This document shows positions 51,733-61,541 of a stretch of DNA of 64,000 nucleotides, piece after piece (within the stretch, counting starts at the first letter, position 1; each line of letters starts with the position of its first letter). Source of the DNA: CBDDHT01 sp965227905 (GTDB lineage Bacteria > Pseudomonadota > Alphaproteobacteria > Rhizobiales > Methyloligellaceae); assembly GCA_965227905.1 (NCBI GenBank), contig OZ245780.1, forward strand, positions 3,472,001 to 3,536,000. Reading direction: 5' to 3'. Position numbers and translations under genes: made by a program. The notes below the pieces were generated by a model. It did not search any database. It was given only the letters and a program-made list of their open reading frames with translations, and was not told where the DNA came from.

Positions 51733-52299
51733 TTAGTTGGCCTGCAGCCAAGCCAACACGTCCTCAGCATGGGTGTTGGGTGGAAACACCGGATAGAAGA
51801 CGTGCTCGATCCGGCCATCGCGAACAATCAGTGTCAGGCGTTTGAGAAGCGTGAGACCGTTCACGTTGAAGGTCGGCAGATTAAGCGCCCGCGTGAGTTC
51901 CAACCGATCATCGCTCAACAATGAGAATGGCAGGTGTAGCCGCTCGGCGGCTTGTCTCTGGAAACCCGTGTCCTGGGTACTCAGTCCGAAAACGGCAGCA
52001 CCGGCCGCTTGCAGCTCTGAATGATGGTCGCGGAAAGCGCAGGACTCCGGCGTGCAACCCCGCGCTCCTGGTATCATCTCCCAGTCCTCATGGAATACAG
52101 GCTCATCGGGAACACCGGTACGTGGATAGGCATAGACCACCGTGCGGCCCGGGAGCTTTGCCAGCTCGACAACACCGCCGGCAGTGGCAGCCAATCCAAT
52201 ATCCGGAACGGTGGTTCCGACGAGATGCGCCGCACCGCCATCATCTTTAGGAACGGGTAGATCGTCAGGCAGGCTGGTGTAATCGGGCGTATTGGCCAT
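51733..52299 (-). CDS. Peroxiredoxin (BCP-like, CTPESC active site)
   Basis: Thiol peroxidase that reduces hydroperoxides. The active-site segment is IPGARGCTPESCAFRDHH, with peroxidatic Cys in CTPE and a resolving Cys five residues on, as in atypical 2-Cys BCP proteins. VFGLSTQD and LPFSLLSDDRLELTRAL are the other core strands. Between YPRTG and the active site is a short insertion typical for this subgroup. ATG at 52299 has AAGGGA upstream, overlapping the end of smpB; the GTG at 52302 is less likely. Confidence 0.88.
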   Translation of the reverse strand: MANTPDYTSLPDDLPVPKDDGGAAHLVGTTVPDIGLAATAGGVVELAKLPGRTVVYAYPRTGVPDEPVFHEDWEMIPGARGCTPESCAFRDHHSELQAAGAAVFGLSTQDTGFQRQAAERLHLPFSLLSDDRLELTRALNLPTFNVNGLTLLKRLTLIVRDGRIEHVFYPVFPPNTHAEDVLAWLQAN

Positions 52300-52302
52300 C
52301 AC

Positions 52303-52773
52303 TCATCCCTTTTCGCGCATCAAACGCGCCTTTTGCCGATCCCAGTCGCGTTTGCGTTCAGTCTCACGCTTGTCATGCAGCTTCTTGCCGCGGCCCAAAG
52401 CGAGTTCGAGCTTCGCGATGCCGCGCTCATTAAAATAGAGCCGCAGCGGGATCAGCGTCATCCCTTCCCTGTCGACAGCCGCAGATAGCTTGTCCATTTC
52501 CCGCCGGTGCAGCAGGAGCTTGCGCATCTGGCGCGGCTCATGATTGTCCCGGCTGGCCTGTTGATACTCTGGAATATAAGCGTTGATCAGGAAAAGCTCA
52601 TTGCCTTCGGTCGATGCATAGGATTCGGCGATATTCGCCTGGCCCTCGCGCAACGACTTGACTTCCGAGCCCTGCAGAACAAGGCCGGCTTCAATCGTGT
52701 CCTCGATAAGATAGTTCCGGCGCGCCTTGCGATTAACCGCGACGACCTTGAGCTTGCGCTCGGGTTTGGCCAT
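52303..52773 (-). CDS. smpB: SsrA-binding protein
   Basis: Binds tmRNA and brings it to stalled ribosomes. The opening VVAVNRKARRNYLIEDTIEA, GLVLQGSEVKSLREGQANI and the basic tail GKKLHDKRETERKRDWD are all diagnostic. The length of 156 residues is normal. It lies 15 bases after dapA. The tmRNA gene itself is not in the window. Confidence 0.96.
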   Translation of the reverse strand: MAKPERKLKVVAVNRKARRNYLIEDTIEAGLVLQGSEVKSLREGQANIAESYASTEGNELFLINAYIPEYQQASRDNHEPRQMRKLLLHRREMDKLSAAVDREGMTLIPLRLYFNERGIAKLELALGRGKKLHDKRETERKRDWDRQKARLMREKG

Positions 52774-52788
52774 TTATGGGTTCATGTT

Positions 52789-53679
52789 TCAGGCAGCAGC
52801 CACAAGCTCGCCGAGACCTGCTCGCTCAAGAGCTTCATCGACAGTTTTGCGTGTGGCGTCCGAAATCGGTGCCAATGGCAGCCGCGTATCGGCCTCGCAC
52901 AAGCCAAGACGCCAGGCAGCATACTTCACCGGTCCGGGATTCGACTCCACGAACATGGCATCGTGGACCGGCATCAGCTTGTCCTGAATCTCCAAAGCCG
53001 TCGCGAAGTCACCCGCCAGGCAGGCATTCTGGAAGTCCGAGCAGAGCTTCGGTGCGATATTGGCCGTCACGGAGATTGCGCCATGACCGCCATGGGCCAT
53101 GAATCCGAGTGCCGATGCATCCTCGCCCGTCAGCAGGTTGAACTCCGGCCCCATCGCGACGCGCTGCTGGCTCGCGCGAGCGAGGTCTGCCGTTGCGTCT
53201 TTGACGCCAACAATGTTCGGCAGCTCAAACAGACGCGTCATCGTCTCAACGCTCATATCGATCACCGAACGACCCGGGATATTGTAAATAATGACCGGGA
53301 TGTCAGCGGCGTTGTTGATCGCCTCGTAGTGCGCATAGAGACCCGATTGCGTGGGCTTGTTGTAGTAGGGCGTCACGACAAGAACACCGTCGGCGCCGGC
53401 CGATTTTGCATGACGCGTCAGGTCCACTGCCTCGGCAGTTGAGTTGGACCCCGCACCTGCGATCACAGGCACGCGGCCCGCAGCTGTTTCGATGCAAAGC
53501 TCGACGACGCGCCGATGCTCTTCATGGTTCAAGGTGGGTGATTCGCCAGTTGTCCCCACTGGAACGAGACCATGCGTGCCTTGCGCAATCTGCCATTCCA
53601 CAAGCCGCTTAAAAGCGTCCTCGTCGACGGCCCCGTTGCGGAAGGGCGTGATCAGCGCGGTGAATGAGCCCTTGAACAT
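52789..53679 (-). CDS. dapA: 4-hydroxy-tetrahydrodipicolinate synthase
   Basis: First committed step of lysine and diaminopimelate synthesis: condenses pyruvate with aspartate semialdehyde. LVPVGTTGESPTLNHEEH, VTPYYNKPTQSGLYAHY and IPVIIYNIPGRSVIDMS give the substrate site, and the Schiff-base lysine is in GVKDATAD. AGGAG precedes the ATG by eight bases. The dapA-smpB order is usual in rhizobia. Confidence 0.96.
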   Translation of the reverse strand: MFKGSFTALITPFRNGAVDEDAFKRLVEWQIAQGTHGLVPVGTTGESPTLNHEEHRRVVELCIETAAGRVPVIAGAGSNSTAEAVDLTRHAKSAGADGVLVVTPYYNKPTQSGLYAHYEAINNAADIPVIIYNIPGRSVIDMSVETMTRLFELPNIVGVKDATADLARASQQRVAMGPEFNLLTGEDASALGFMAHGGHGAISVTANIAPKLCSDFQNACLAGDFATALEIQDKLMPVHDAMFVESNPGPVKYAAWRLGLCEADTRLPLAPISDATRKTVDEALERAGLGELVAAA

Positions 53680-53972
53680 TGTATTGCTCCTACTTGCGAC
53701 TGCCTCATCAGGCCCGGATCTGCGCCGATTCCTGACTGTCGTTTCCTTTAACGCGACAATAGACTCTGACCGTTAGGCCGGCAAGACTAGGCTGGCGAAC
53801 GTCATGAATCCGCCTGATTTTCTAGACCAATTGGGCGTCGCGGATCGTCGCAGGGTTGCACGAAAGCTGTATCGTCGTGTTAAGCACTGTATGTTTGGTA
53901 CGCTAACAGTATGGATTCGCACAGAAGAAAGCCCGGCGCTGTCGGGTTCTTAGGCCGGGGATTCGGTTACTG

Positions 53973-56501
53973 ATGCCATTTTGCAGCTCGACCCGAATCG
54001 CCGGCGCGATCGTCGGATTTGGCGCTCTGACAATCGCGAGTGTTCCGGCCGCGTCGGCGCCGATGTCGCTGCCCGATCCCAATCCACGCCGGTTCGCCGA
54101 TGTTCTTCTTCCCGATCCAAATCCAGCACGGCCGGTTATTGAAACCGCCGCCGATACGCCGCCGGACTCTCAGTCCGCTCCGACACAGCGAGCTGAGACA
54201 ACTGAGCCGGCCGCGACGAGAGATGTAACCACCGATTCTGTAATCGTTGTCGAAGCGCCGTCCGTTCCGGCTTCTGCGCAGAAAACCGAAGGAACACCGG
54301 CACCTGCAGCCAAACCTGAGCCAATCCTGGCAGGTCCTCTTGACGTAAAGCAGGATATAACACCGCTGCCGGAAGCAACGCCGACGACCACGAAACTCGG
54401 CATTGCACGCAGCAATGAAACCGCGAAATCCGACGCGGTTCCGAAACAGTTGGCCGCCGACAAGAGACCGGACTTCGATTTCGACAAGGCGCTACGCCCG
54501 ATCCTGGCTTATCGTTTGTCCAAGTCAGATAAAGCCAATCTCAAAGGAACTTTGAACGCCGTCTATCGCGGAAAGATCAGCGAAGGCGATCGTGTCCGGC
54601 GTCGCATCAAAGACAAGAATGCCCGCAAGCTCGCCGACTGGTATTTCTTGCGAAAAAGCTATCTGGGTGCCTCCGCAAGCCAGATTGAAGCCTTCCGAAC
54701 CGCAAACCCATATTGGCCTGGCCAAAAGCTCATGCGCCGCCGCGCAGAGTACGCATTGTTCGTTGCGAAGCCCGCTCCCGAAAAAGTGATCACATTTTTC
54801 AAGGATCAACCACCACAGTCTGGCGAAGGTCAGGTGGCGCTTGCCGGTGCCTATCTGGCACAGGGCGACAAGGCACGCGCCAAGGAGATCGTTGTCGACG
54901 CCTGGCGCAACTACAAGCTGGACAAGAAGTCCGAGAAACTTATCCGCGCCCGCTTCGGCGATATGCTGACCAACGCCGATCACCGCGCCCGTATCGATAA
55001 GTTGCTTTATGCCGACCGCAAGAGCCGTCTGGCACGCGCAAAGCGGACAGCCGATATCATCGGCAAAGCCGAGCGTAAGAAAGTCGATGCACGCGCTGCC
55101 GTCGTTCGGCGTTCGCGCAGTGCCGGCAAGCTGCTCTCCGCCCTACCCAAGGCCGTCAAGTCCGAGCCAGGTGTCTATTTCAGCCGCATCCAGTATCTGC
55201 GGCGGAAAAAGAAGTACGACAAGGTTTGGCCCATGTGGATCAATGCGCCAAAAGACCCCAAGCTTATTGCAGACAACAATGAGTGGTGGATCGAGCGTCG
55301 GATCGCCGTTATACGAGCCCTCAATTCGGGACAGCACAAACTGGCGTATGAAATTGCGAAGGCTCACGGCCCACTGACGGGAAAATCCTTCCTTGATGCC
55401 AAGTTCATGACCGGATGGATCGCACTCCGCTTCATGGACGACCCCAAAGCGGCGAAGGTCTACTTCGAAGCGCTGGCTTCCAAGGCGACCGCATCGCGAC
55501 GCGTCGCCCGCGCGCATTATTGGCTCGGTCGGACGGAAGCAAGTCTCGGCAATGCAACGGAAGCGGACGCCCACTACAGGAAGGCTGCCGAGCACAACAC
55601 CACCTACTATGGACAAGTCGCTGCACAGACGCTCTCACCGAGGCCCCTGCCGCTGGACATCAAGGAAACGCCGAATCCAACGCCTGAAGATGTGGCCCGC
55701 TTCCAGTCACGCGATGCGGTTTTGGCGATCGGGGCCGCCAAGGCAGCTGGTCTCAAGAGATTGGCTCCCCTCTTCTTCTTCCATCTTGCACGTACCGTAA
55801 AAGAGCCCGGCGAGATCGCCTTGCTGGCAATCCTGGCGCGGCGCATGAAGATGCCGCAGGCAAGTGTGCGACTTGCGAAGATTGCCCACTTTCACGGTGT
55901 GGACGTCGCGACCTATGCGTTCCCGACCGACATGATCCCAAAATACAAACGGCTGAACGAAGGGATCGAACCAGCCCTGCTCTATGCGCTTTCCAGACAG
56001 GAAAGCGAGTTCAATCCCAAGGCGAAAAGTCATGCGGGAGCGCGTGGCCTGATGCAGATCATGCCGCGAACAGCCCGCGCCATCGCGCGGAGCTACAAGG
56101 TGCGCTATCGGGTCGCTAATCTGACGGCCAAGCCATCTTACAATGTCATGTTGGGCGCGGCCCATTTGCGCGACCTCGTCGACGGCTTCAAAGGATCCTA
56201 CATCATGACGCTGGGGGCCTATAACGCCGGCGGACCGAGAATTCGCGAATGGATCGGCAAGTTCGGCGACCCGCGCACCGCAAAGAAAGACCCTGTCGAT
56301 TGGGTCGAGCAAATCCCCTTCTCCGAAACACGGAACTACGTGCTGAAAATCATGCCGAGCATCCAGATCTATCGCGCCCGCCTGGAAGGCAATCAGAATG
56401 CGCTGCAGATCCTGCAAGACCTCAGCCGTGGCCGATCCGTTCCTCTCGCGTCCACAGCAGCAATGGACATCACGGGCTCAACGACCCCGGTCAAGAATTA
56501 G
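53973..56501 (+). CDS. Soluble-type lytic transglycosylase
   Basis: Periplasmic murein hydrolase that forms 1,6-anhydro-muropeptides. An N-terminal signal (AGAIVGFGALTIASVPAASA) is followed by a long Pro/Ala/Thr-rich spacer (about residues 35-165), an alpha-superhelix of repeat pairs (165-640), and the SLT domain with the catalytic Glu677 in LSRQESEFNPKAKSHAGARG, then LMQIMPRTA and LGAYNAGGPRI. The length of 842 residues exceeds E. coli Slt70 mainly through the spacer. It is divergent from dapA across a gap of 293 bases that should hold both promoters. Confidence 0.93.
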   Translation: MPFCSSTRIAGAIVGFGALTIASVPAASAPMSLPDPNPRRFADVLLPDPNPARPVIETAADTPPDSQSAPTQRAETTEPAATRDVTTDSVIVVEAPSVPASAQKTEGTPAPAAKPEPILAGPLDVKQDITPLPEATPTTTKLGIARSNETAKSDAVPKQLAADKRPDFDFDKALRPILAYRLSKSDKANLKGTLNAVYRGKISEGDRVRRRIKDKNARKLADWYFLRKSYLGASASQIEAFRTANPYWPGQKLMRRRAEYALFVAKPAPEKVITFFKDQPPQSGEGQVALAGAYLAQGDKARAKEIVVDAWRNYKLDKKSEKLIRARFGDMLTNADHRARIDKLLYADRKSRLARAKRTADIIGKAERKKVDARAAVVRRSRSAGKLLSALPKAVKSEPGVYFSRIQYLRRKKKYDKVWPMWINAPKDPKLIADNNEWWIERRIAVIRALNSGQHKLAYEIAKAHGPLTGKSFLDAKFMTGWIALRFMDDPKAAKVYFEALASKATASRRVARAHYWLGRTEASLGNATEADAHYRKAAEHNTTYYGQVAAQTLSPRPLPLDIKETPNPTPEDVARFQSRDAVLAIGAAKAAGLKRLAPLFFFHLARTVKEPGEIALLAILARRMKMPQASVRLAKIAHFHGVDVATYAFPTDMIPKYKRLNEGIEPALLYALSRQESEFNPKAKSHAGARGLMQIMPRTARAIARSYKVRYRVANLTAKPSYNVMLGAAHLRDLVDGFKGSYIMTLGAYNAGGPRIREWIGKFGDPRTAKKDPVDWVEQIPFSETRNYVLKIMPSIQIYRARLEGNQNALQILQDLSRGRSVPLASTAAMDITGSTTPVKN

Positions 56502-56578
56502 TCAACAGCGATCGACTTTCTGCTTTCATCCCATTCAGATTGAAAGAGGGTTGATCCAAACAGCAGGATAGCGCCGCG

Positions 56579-57508
56579 ATGGCCATCGCCGATGATCATC
56601 AAACACAAGACGATCACCAGGAGTGGAACGACCAGTTCTTTTGCGCGCAGGATGGTTTGCGTCTTTATGCCCGTCATTATCGCGCCGATGTGCCGGCAGA
56701 GAAGAGTGGTCGACCTGTCCTGTGCCTCCCCGGCCTGACACGCAATTCAAAAGACTTTCATCGGCTCGCAACATATCTGGCCCACCAAGCCCCTTGCCGC
56801 CGCGACGTCTATTCACTCGACTATCGTGGGCGTGGGCGCTCCGCCTATGACGATGATTGGCACAATTACACGCCCTATATCGAGCTGCTGGACACTCTCG
56901 ATTTCATGACTCTCGCGGGATTGCATGATGCAGCGATCGTCGGCACGTCTCGTGGCGGGATCATCGCGATGCTCATGGCGGTCGTGCGTCCAACAGCCAT
57001 CGGTGTTGCTGTCCTGAACGATATCGGTCCGGTTCTGGAAAGCTCGGGCCTTGCACGGATTGCCGGTTATGTTGGGAAGATCCCCACCCCTGCGTCATGG
57101 GATGAGGCGACGTCAATGTCGAAGAATATGAACCAGGCATTCTTTCCAGCCGTCCCGGAGGCCGATTGGGCTGAAATTGCCCGCCAATGGTTCAACGATC
57201 AGAACGGCCATCCGGTTCCAGACTATGACGCGTCACTTGCCAAGGCGTTCGGAGACATGGATCTGACCAAAGCACCGCCGGAGATGTGGCCACAATTCAT
57301 CGCGCTGAGTCGGGCGCCGACACTCGTCCTGCGAGGGGAAAAATCCGATCTTCTCAGCGAACAGACAGTGGAAAGAATGGAAGAACGCCACAGTCTGATG
57401 CGCACGATGGTTGCCAAGGGCGAAGGTCATGCACCGTTATTGCGCGACACGGTCAGCCTCGAGACGATTGCTGAATTCCTGGAGGACACCGACGCGGGCG
57501 CACACTGA
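56579..57508 (+). CDS. Alpha/beta hydrolase
   Basis: Cytoplasmic serine hydrolase of 309 residues. The nucleophile elbow is VGTSRGGIIAM with Ser in GTSRG, the oxyanion loop follows LCLPGLTRNSKDF, and the catalytic His is probably in GEGHAPLL. The acid is likely Asp in LRGEKSDLLSE. YHRADVP-type sequence at the N-terminus resembles epoxide-hydrolase-like and 3-oxoadipate enol-lactonase-like groups. The substrate is not predictable. AGGA lies ten bases upstream. Confidence 0.85.
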   Translation: MAIADDHQTQDDHQEWNDQFFCAQDGLRLYARHYRADVPAEKSGRPVLCLPGLTRNSKDFHRLATYLAHQAPCRRDVYSLDYRGRGRSAYDDDWHNYTPYIELLDTLDFMTLAGLHDAAIVGTSRGGIIAMLMAVVRPTAIGVAVLNDIGPVLESSGLARIAGYVGKIPTPASWDEATSMSKNMNQAFFPAVPEADWAEIARQWFNDQNGHPVPDYDASLAKAFGDMDLTKAPPEMWPQFIALSRAPTLVLRGEKSDLLSEQTVERMEERHSLMRTMVAKGEGHAPLLRDTVSLETIAEFLEDTDAGAH

Positions 57509-57515
57509 AGCTCTG

Positions 57516-58643
57516 CTAGCTTCTCTTTGAGTCTGTCGTTCGCGTGATTTGTTCGGATGATCCGGGTTTCGCAACATTCCGTTCAGATTGCTGCTTGGAA
57601 CCGGATTTCGTTTTCGCCGGAACGGGTTCGCCGTCTCTCGGTTTGATATCTTCTTTGGATTGATAGATCGGCGGCAAACCCTGTCGCACTTTTGTCTCAA
57701 CATCTGCTGCCGTTCCAGGGTCCGACGCCTTGCCTTCCAGGGTTAGCTCAGTATCCGATAGTTCAGCGACTCCCCAGTCCAGGCGATGCAGATGCGCCAG
57801 AATATTGGTTACAGCCTGCTCCCAACCATCCGGGGCTCCGGACCCATGTTCCATGCGATCAGCGACGCTTTGTCCGGGAAAGTACTGCTTGGCAGCTGTA
57901 ATGACAGCGTCGCGTGCCTGGTCGCTGGGAACGAACCCGCTCAACACCAGGGCGCCACTGCGGAACTCGGCCCGCCAGTTGAACGGTTTGGCGATGGGCG
58001 GCGTTACGGTGTTTTGCTTGAGTTCGAGACCCCTCGGCAGGCGCGAGGTCAGTGCAAGCTTCACTTGTCGATAATCCGCCGCCGATCGGGCTTCGCCTGA
58101 CAATGTAAGCGTTGTGTCTTCGAGACGCGCCTTACCGCCATCCTTGAGGCGGCCAAGCTGGTTCAGGGCAAAACTCACGGCACCTAGCCATAGATCGGGG
58201 GCCGGTGAACCATCGGCCTGCTTCATCCGATCGTCGACGGTGAGCTCGGCCATATTCGCTTTGACGATACCGAGGATCGTTTTGCGATACTCGAGGGACG
58301 GAACGTGGCCTTTAAGTTTGACCACATTCGCCTCGCGGCTCGCCCACCAGACATATGGAGCGGTGTTAGCGACAAGTGTCGCTTTATTTGGCTGCGCCTT
58401 CGCTCGCCAGGCACCGCGCACATTACCGATTGCGGATGCATGCCCGGCGTTTGCCTGTGGTTCGCCGAATAGAAAGCCGCCCGGCGCCGTGAGAAGAAAC
58501 GTGGCCCAATCCCACGGTCCACTCTTCTCGTCCGGTGCGATCCTCGAGTCACTGTTCCCCGAAAATCCTGCAACAACCACCACTGCAAGACATGCCACCG
58601 GGACAAGACCCAACAACCAATACGATGGCCACCTTCTCGACAT
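57516..58643 (-). CDS. BON-domain-like membrane-anchored protein
   Basis: About 375 residues with one N-terminal membrane helix (WLLGLVPVACLAVVVVAG). Two modules follow that look like the BON-type repeats found before OmpA domains in rhizobia: VVKLKGHVPSLEYRKTILG with TVDDRMKQADGSP, and ALVLSGFVPSDQARDAVI with SVADRMEHGSGAP. Each is followed by a TLTLSGEA or ELTLEGKA strand. No OmpA peptidoglycan-binding domain follows; the C-terminus is a lysine/serine-rich tail. The start is uncertain: ATG at 58643 gives the membrane anchor, and ATG at 58679 is possible. It is convergent with the hydrolase gene. Confidence 0.65.
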   Translation of the reverse strand: MSRRWPSYWLLGLVPVACLAVVVVAGFSGNSDSRIAPDEKSGPWDWATFLLTAPGGFLFGEPQANAGHASAIGNVRGAWRAKAQPNKATLVANTAPYVWWASREANVVKLKGHVPSLEYRKTILGIVKANMAELTVDDRMKQADGSPAPDLWLGAVSFALNQLGRLKDGGKARLEDTTLTLSGEARSAADYRQVKLALTSRLPRGLELKQNTVTPPIAKPFNWRAEFRSGALVLSGFVPSDQARDAVITAAKQYFPGQSVADRMEHGSGAPDGWEQAVTNILAHLHRLDWGVAELSDTELTLEGKASDPGTAADVETKVRQGLPPIYQSKEDIKPRDGEPVPAKTKSGSKQQSERNVAKPGSSEQITRTTDSKRS

Positions 58644-58929
58644 ACAGACTCGTTGCCTCCTACTTGCCGGCAAACGCATCCAACCGGGCACGTCTGCTGA
58701 CTTCGGGGTCACAATTTGCCGCCGCTTGCGCTTATTCCCTAACCGACGCCCTCTCGATCACATGGATCGCCCCGATCAGTCTGCGCAGTGACTCCCGCTG
58801 TTCTTGCCGCCCTACGCTCCAACATTGCACCTTAGAGTCGCAATGCGACTCTGGAATTATAGACCATGCGAGCGCGCCGTACCATGCCGAGTGCGCTCTG
58901 GCGTTAACCATTGTTCGAGTTGATGTTCG

Positions 58930-60252
58930 TCAGGAATCGGCTGATTCCCTCGAAAAGTTCGATTCCCTGCGCGCCTGTAACGCGCATGCAAGTGCAAAAC
59001 AGATCGTAACTATCCCATAAGTTGCAATCAGCCACGTCTGCCACATGCCCCAGGCGAAAGCGGCGATTACCATCGACGACGCGAACAGGCCATATCCGAA
59101 CGGGCGCACCCGCCGTGCCGTTATCGAGATGCGTTTCAGCAATGCGAGCCCCGCAAGAATGACAAGACCGACTCCTAAGAAGCCGAGCTCGAACCATGTT
59201 TGTAGGAACAGATTGTGAGCATGGCGACCGGTTCGTGGTGCGACCACATGTCCTGCCGGCTTGGCGTTCTCTTCGACGGCCCCGACATCCAAGGCTCGTG
59301 TCGAGCGCACGCCGACGCCAAACCAGAGATTCTCCGGAACACGCGCTGCCGTGTATCCCCAGATAATGATGCGCGCCTGCGCCGTGTAAGGCAGCCATTC
59401 GGCCTTATGCAGTTCAAGCTTGTCGTAGCTTGTCGATGCAAGCGGAACAATCAGAAGAAATCCCGCACACCAGACTGCAGCAAGAGACCAGAGCACGGCA
59501 CGTTCGGCATAGAGTGCTGTGACGACGACCAATGCGCCGATGACGAGGGCGATCTTGCTCGTTTCATGTTGTGACATCGCAATGACGGCTGCGACCAGAA
59601 CAAGCAGTCCCAGACCAATCCATTTCCGCCCTGGCGCATGCCATCGGCTCAAATACAGCGCCGCAGCCGGCCAAACTAACAAGGATACGAGACCGACATT
59701 CCGGTTCAGCAGATAGGTTCCGAGATAAATGACGCGTCCATCCTCGATACTGAGGTGCTTTCCGTCCTCAGGGCGCAGGAAGGGCATTACATTGTAAGCT
59801 GCGCGCGTAACCCGTAGCCCACTCGCAAGCTCGACAATCAACAAAACCATGCCGACGGCGAATGCGATGAGGAAAGCTTTTGCGATGATTTGGCTGGTGT
59901 TGTCCTCGATTTGCCAGACGGCCGTGACGACACTCAGGCAAAAGAAGCCCAGAACAAGCAGCGTCGCGACTTTGCGATAGGCTGCCGCCGGGTCAACGGA
60001 CCAACTCGCATTCGCCAGCAGATAGGAAACCAGCAATGCGACGACAACTGCACCCAGGCTCGGCACGAGGCGTGCGCGAAGACGGGCGCGAACGCCTGGA
60101 ACGAACAAGCTTGCGATACCAAGCAGGCTAAGGGCGATCGTCGACATTCTCGGACCGAGGCAGAGCAGCACGACACCGACACCAACCGATCCGGCCAGAA
60201 TGGCTGCGGCGTTGAGTATCCCGCTGGATGGGTCGGCTGATACCGTTCTCAA
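58930..60252 (-). CDS. O-antigen ligase / Wzy-type polymerase family membrane protein
   Basis: Polytopic inner-membrane protein with about ten to twelve helices. The large periplasmic loop contains QARIIIWGYTAARVPENLWF and HAHNLFLQTWFELGFLG, the Wzy_C pattern with the functional Arg and His residues. Such proteins link or polymerise surface polysaccharide. The start TTG at 60252 lacks a clear ribosome site and could be elsewhere. No other polysaccharide genes are near, so the substrate is open. Confidence 0.8.
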   Translation of the reverse strand: MRTVSADPSSGILNAAAILAGSVGVGVVLLCLGPRMSTIALSLLGIASLFVPGVRARLRARLVPSLGAVVVALLVSYLLANASWSVDPAAAYRKVATLLVLGFFCLSVVTAVWQIEDNTSQIIAKAFLIAFAVGMVLLIVELASGLRVTRAAYNVMPFLRPEDGKHLSIEDGRVIYLGTYLLNRNVGLVSLLVWPAAALYLSRWHAPGRKWIGLGLLVLVAAVIAMSQHETSKIALVIGALVVVTALYAERAVLWSLAAVWCAGFLLIVPLASTSYDKLELHKAEWLPYTAQARIIIWGYTAARVPENLWFGVGVRSTRALDVGAVEENAKPAGHVVAPRTGRHAHNLFLQTWFELGFLGVGLVILAGLALLKRISITARRVRPFGYGLFASSMVIAAFAWGMWQTWLIATYGIVTICFALACALQARRESNFSRESADS

Positions 60253-60410
60253 GGTCGAACCCGATCTCGCTGGTGGCGGGCTACAGGCTGCCGTTCAGCA
60301 GGCTCATTTCCGCGTTTGGAACGTGCGATCAATCTGCGCCTATCCACGCAGATTGCTCACAGCGCTTATACTGAGAGGGTTTGTCCGACACAATGCGGTC
60401 CTTCGCGTTG

Positions 60411-61541
60411 TCAACGGGGTGTCCTGGCGGCTTTCCATGCGAGCGAAGCATGATTATCCCAATCCAGTGATTGTGTCTTCCGCAATGAACCAAGAGGCCG
60501 CGGCTCTGTAGCCGGTCCACTAGCGAGCAATTCGCCCTGCCCGCCAGTCAGGAGAAACTGTCCTGGACGCGACATAGGCGCAATCCCGGCACTATCGCTA
60601 AGAGCCGTGTGGCCAAGATACGCGCCTGTTGCCACATCCCAATAAGTGACGCGATTGCCGCGGGGCGCAGATGCCGCCGCTATTGTACCCGCCGCATCGA
60701 CGGCGACTGACGCTACGTAACCGCGCATCGCTCTGTGCGATGCAGTCGGCGCCCAAAGGAGTTGAGGTTTTCCACCCAATTCGTGGCGGCCGACCAATGG
60801 AGGCTCTGCGCGCCGGCTCCCTTTATGCTGGCAGCCGAATAGAACGATATCACCCGATGCGACAGCGAGATGCCGGATCGAAAGACTGGCCAACGCCTCG
60901 TCCTGCGCATGGCGCTCGATCATAGATCCCGACCGCCGATCGATATAGACAAGCGACGGCGCCATGCTCATGGGGTTCAGGACACGGTCGCCACTATCAG
61001 GGTGGGTTGCGATGCCGCCGTTGGCGACCACGAGCGTGTGCCCGTCTCCGAGCAATGCGAGATCGTGTGGACCAACGCCATAGGATGGAAATTCACCGAC
61101 CTGCCGGTAGCCATCCGTTGCATCGCGAACGGATATGACGCCTTCTCCGGTCTCGAAGGCATTCTCGGTTGCATAGAGAAGCATGCCATCTGGCGAAAAG
61201 ACGCCGTGACCGCAAAAGTGCCGATTGCTACGGGTTTTGAATCCGACGGGCGGACCGCTGCGATCCGATCCGAAAGCAATTGCGAACCGGCCCGGGCTTC
61301 GCGCAAAGACGACACTCTCTCTTTTTTGAGGATTGATAGCGGCATCATGGCCACGCGCCGGCAGCGGAATGTTGGCTGCAAGCTGCCCCTGTTCATCCAA
61401 TATCGCTGCATGGAAGGCCCCGCGGTGGTCCTGGCCCGTCGTAACGAACATGTCCGTTTGAGAGCGAGCAGATCGAACAGAACCCGCTGATGCCCCGAGG
61501 CCGGCGAGTGCCAGAAGGAATGACCGCCGATCAATTGGCAT
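60411..61541 (-). CDS. DUF1513 beta-propeller-like protein, Tat-exported
   Basis: A 376-residue periplasmic protein of the DUF1513 family. ATG at 61541 places the Tat motif DRRSFLLALAGLGA correctly and overlaps the end of the imelysin gene by eleven bases. The body consists of repeated strands such as RGHDAAINPQKRESVVFAR, CGHGVFSPDGMLLYATEN and VGPHDLALLGDGHTLVVANG, a beta-propeller. The function is unknown, but the gene is the usual third partner of imelysin and the di-heme protein in iron-linked operons. Confidence 0.88.
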   Translation of the reverse strand: MPIDRRSFLLALAGLGASAGSVRSARSQTDMFVTTGQDHRGAFHAAILDEQGQLAANIPLPARGHDAAINPQKRESVVFARSPGRFAIAFGSDRSGPPVGFKTRSNRHFCGHGVFSPDGMLLYATENAFETGEGVISVRDATDGYRQVGEFPSYGVGPHDLALLGDGHTLVVANGGIATHPDSGDRVLNPMSMAPSLVYIDRRSGSMIERHAQDEALASLSIRHLAVASGDIVLFGCQHKGSRRAEPPLVGRHELGGKPQLLWAPTASHRAMRGYVASVAVDAAGTIAAASAPRGNRVTYWDVATGAYLGHTALSDSAGIAPMSRPGQFLLTGGQGELLASGPATEPRPLGSLRKTQSLDWDNHASLAWKAARTPR

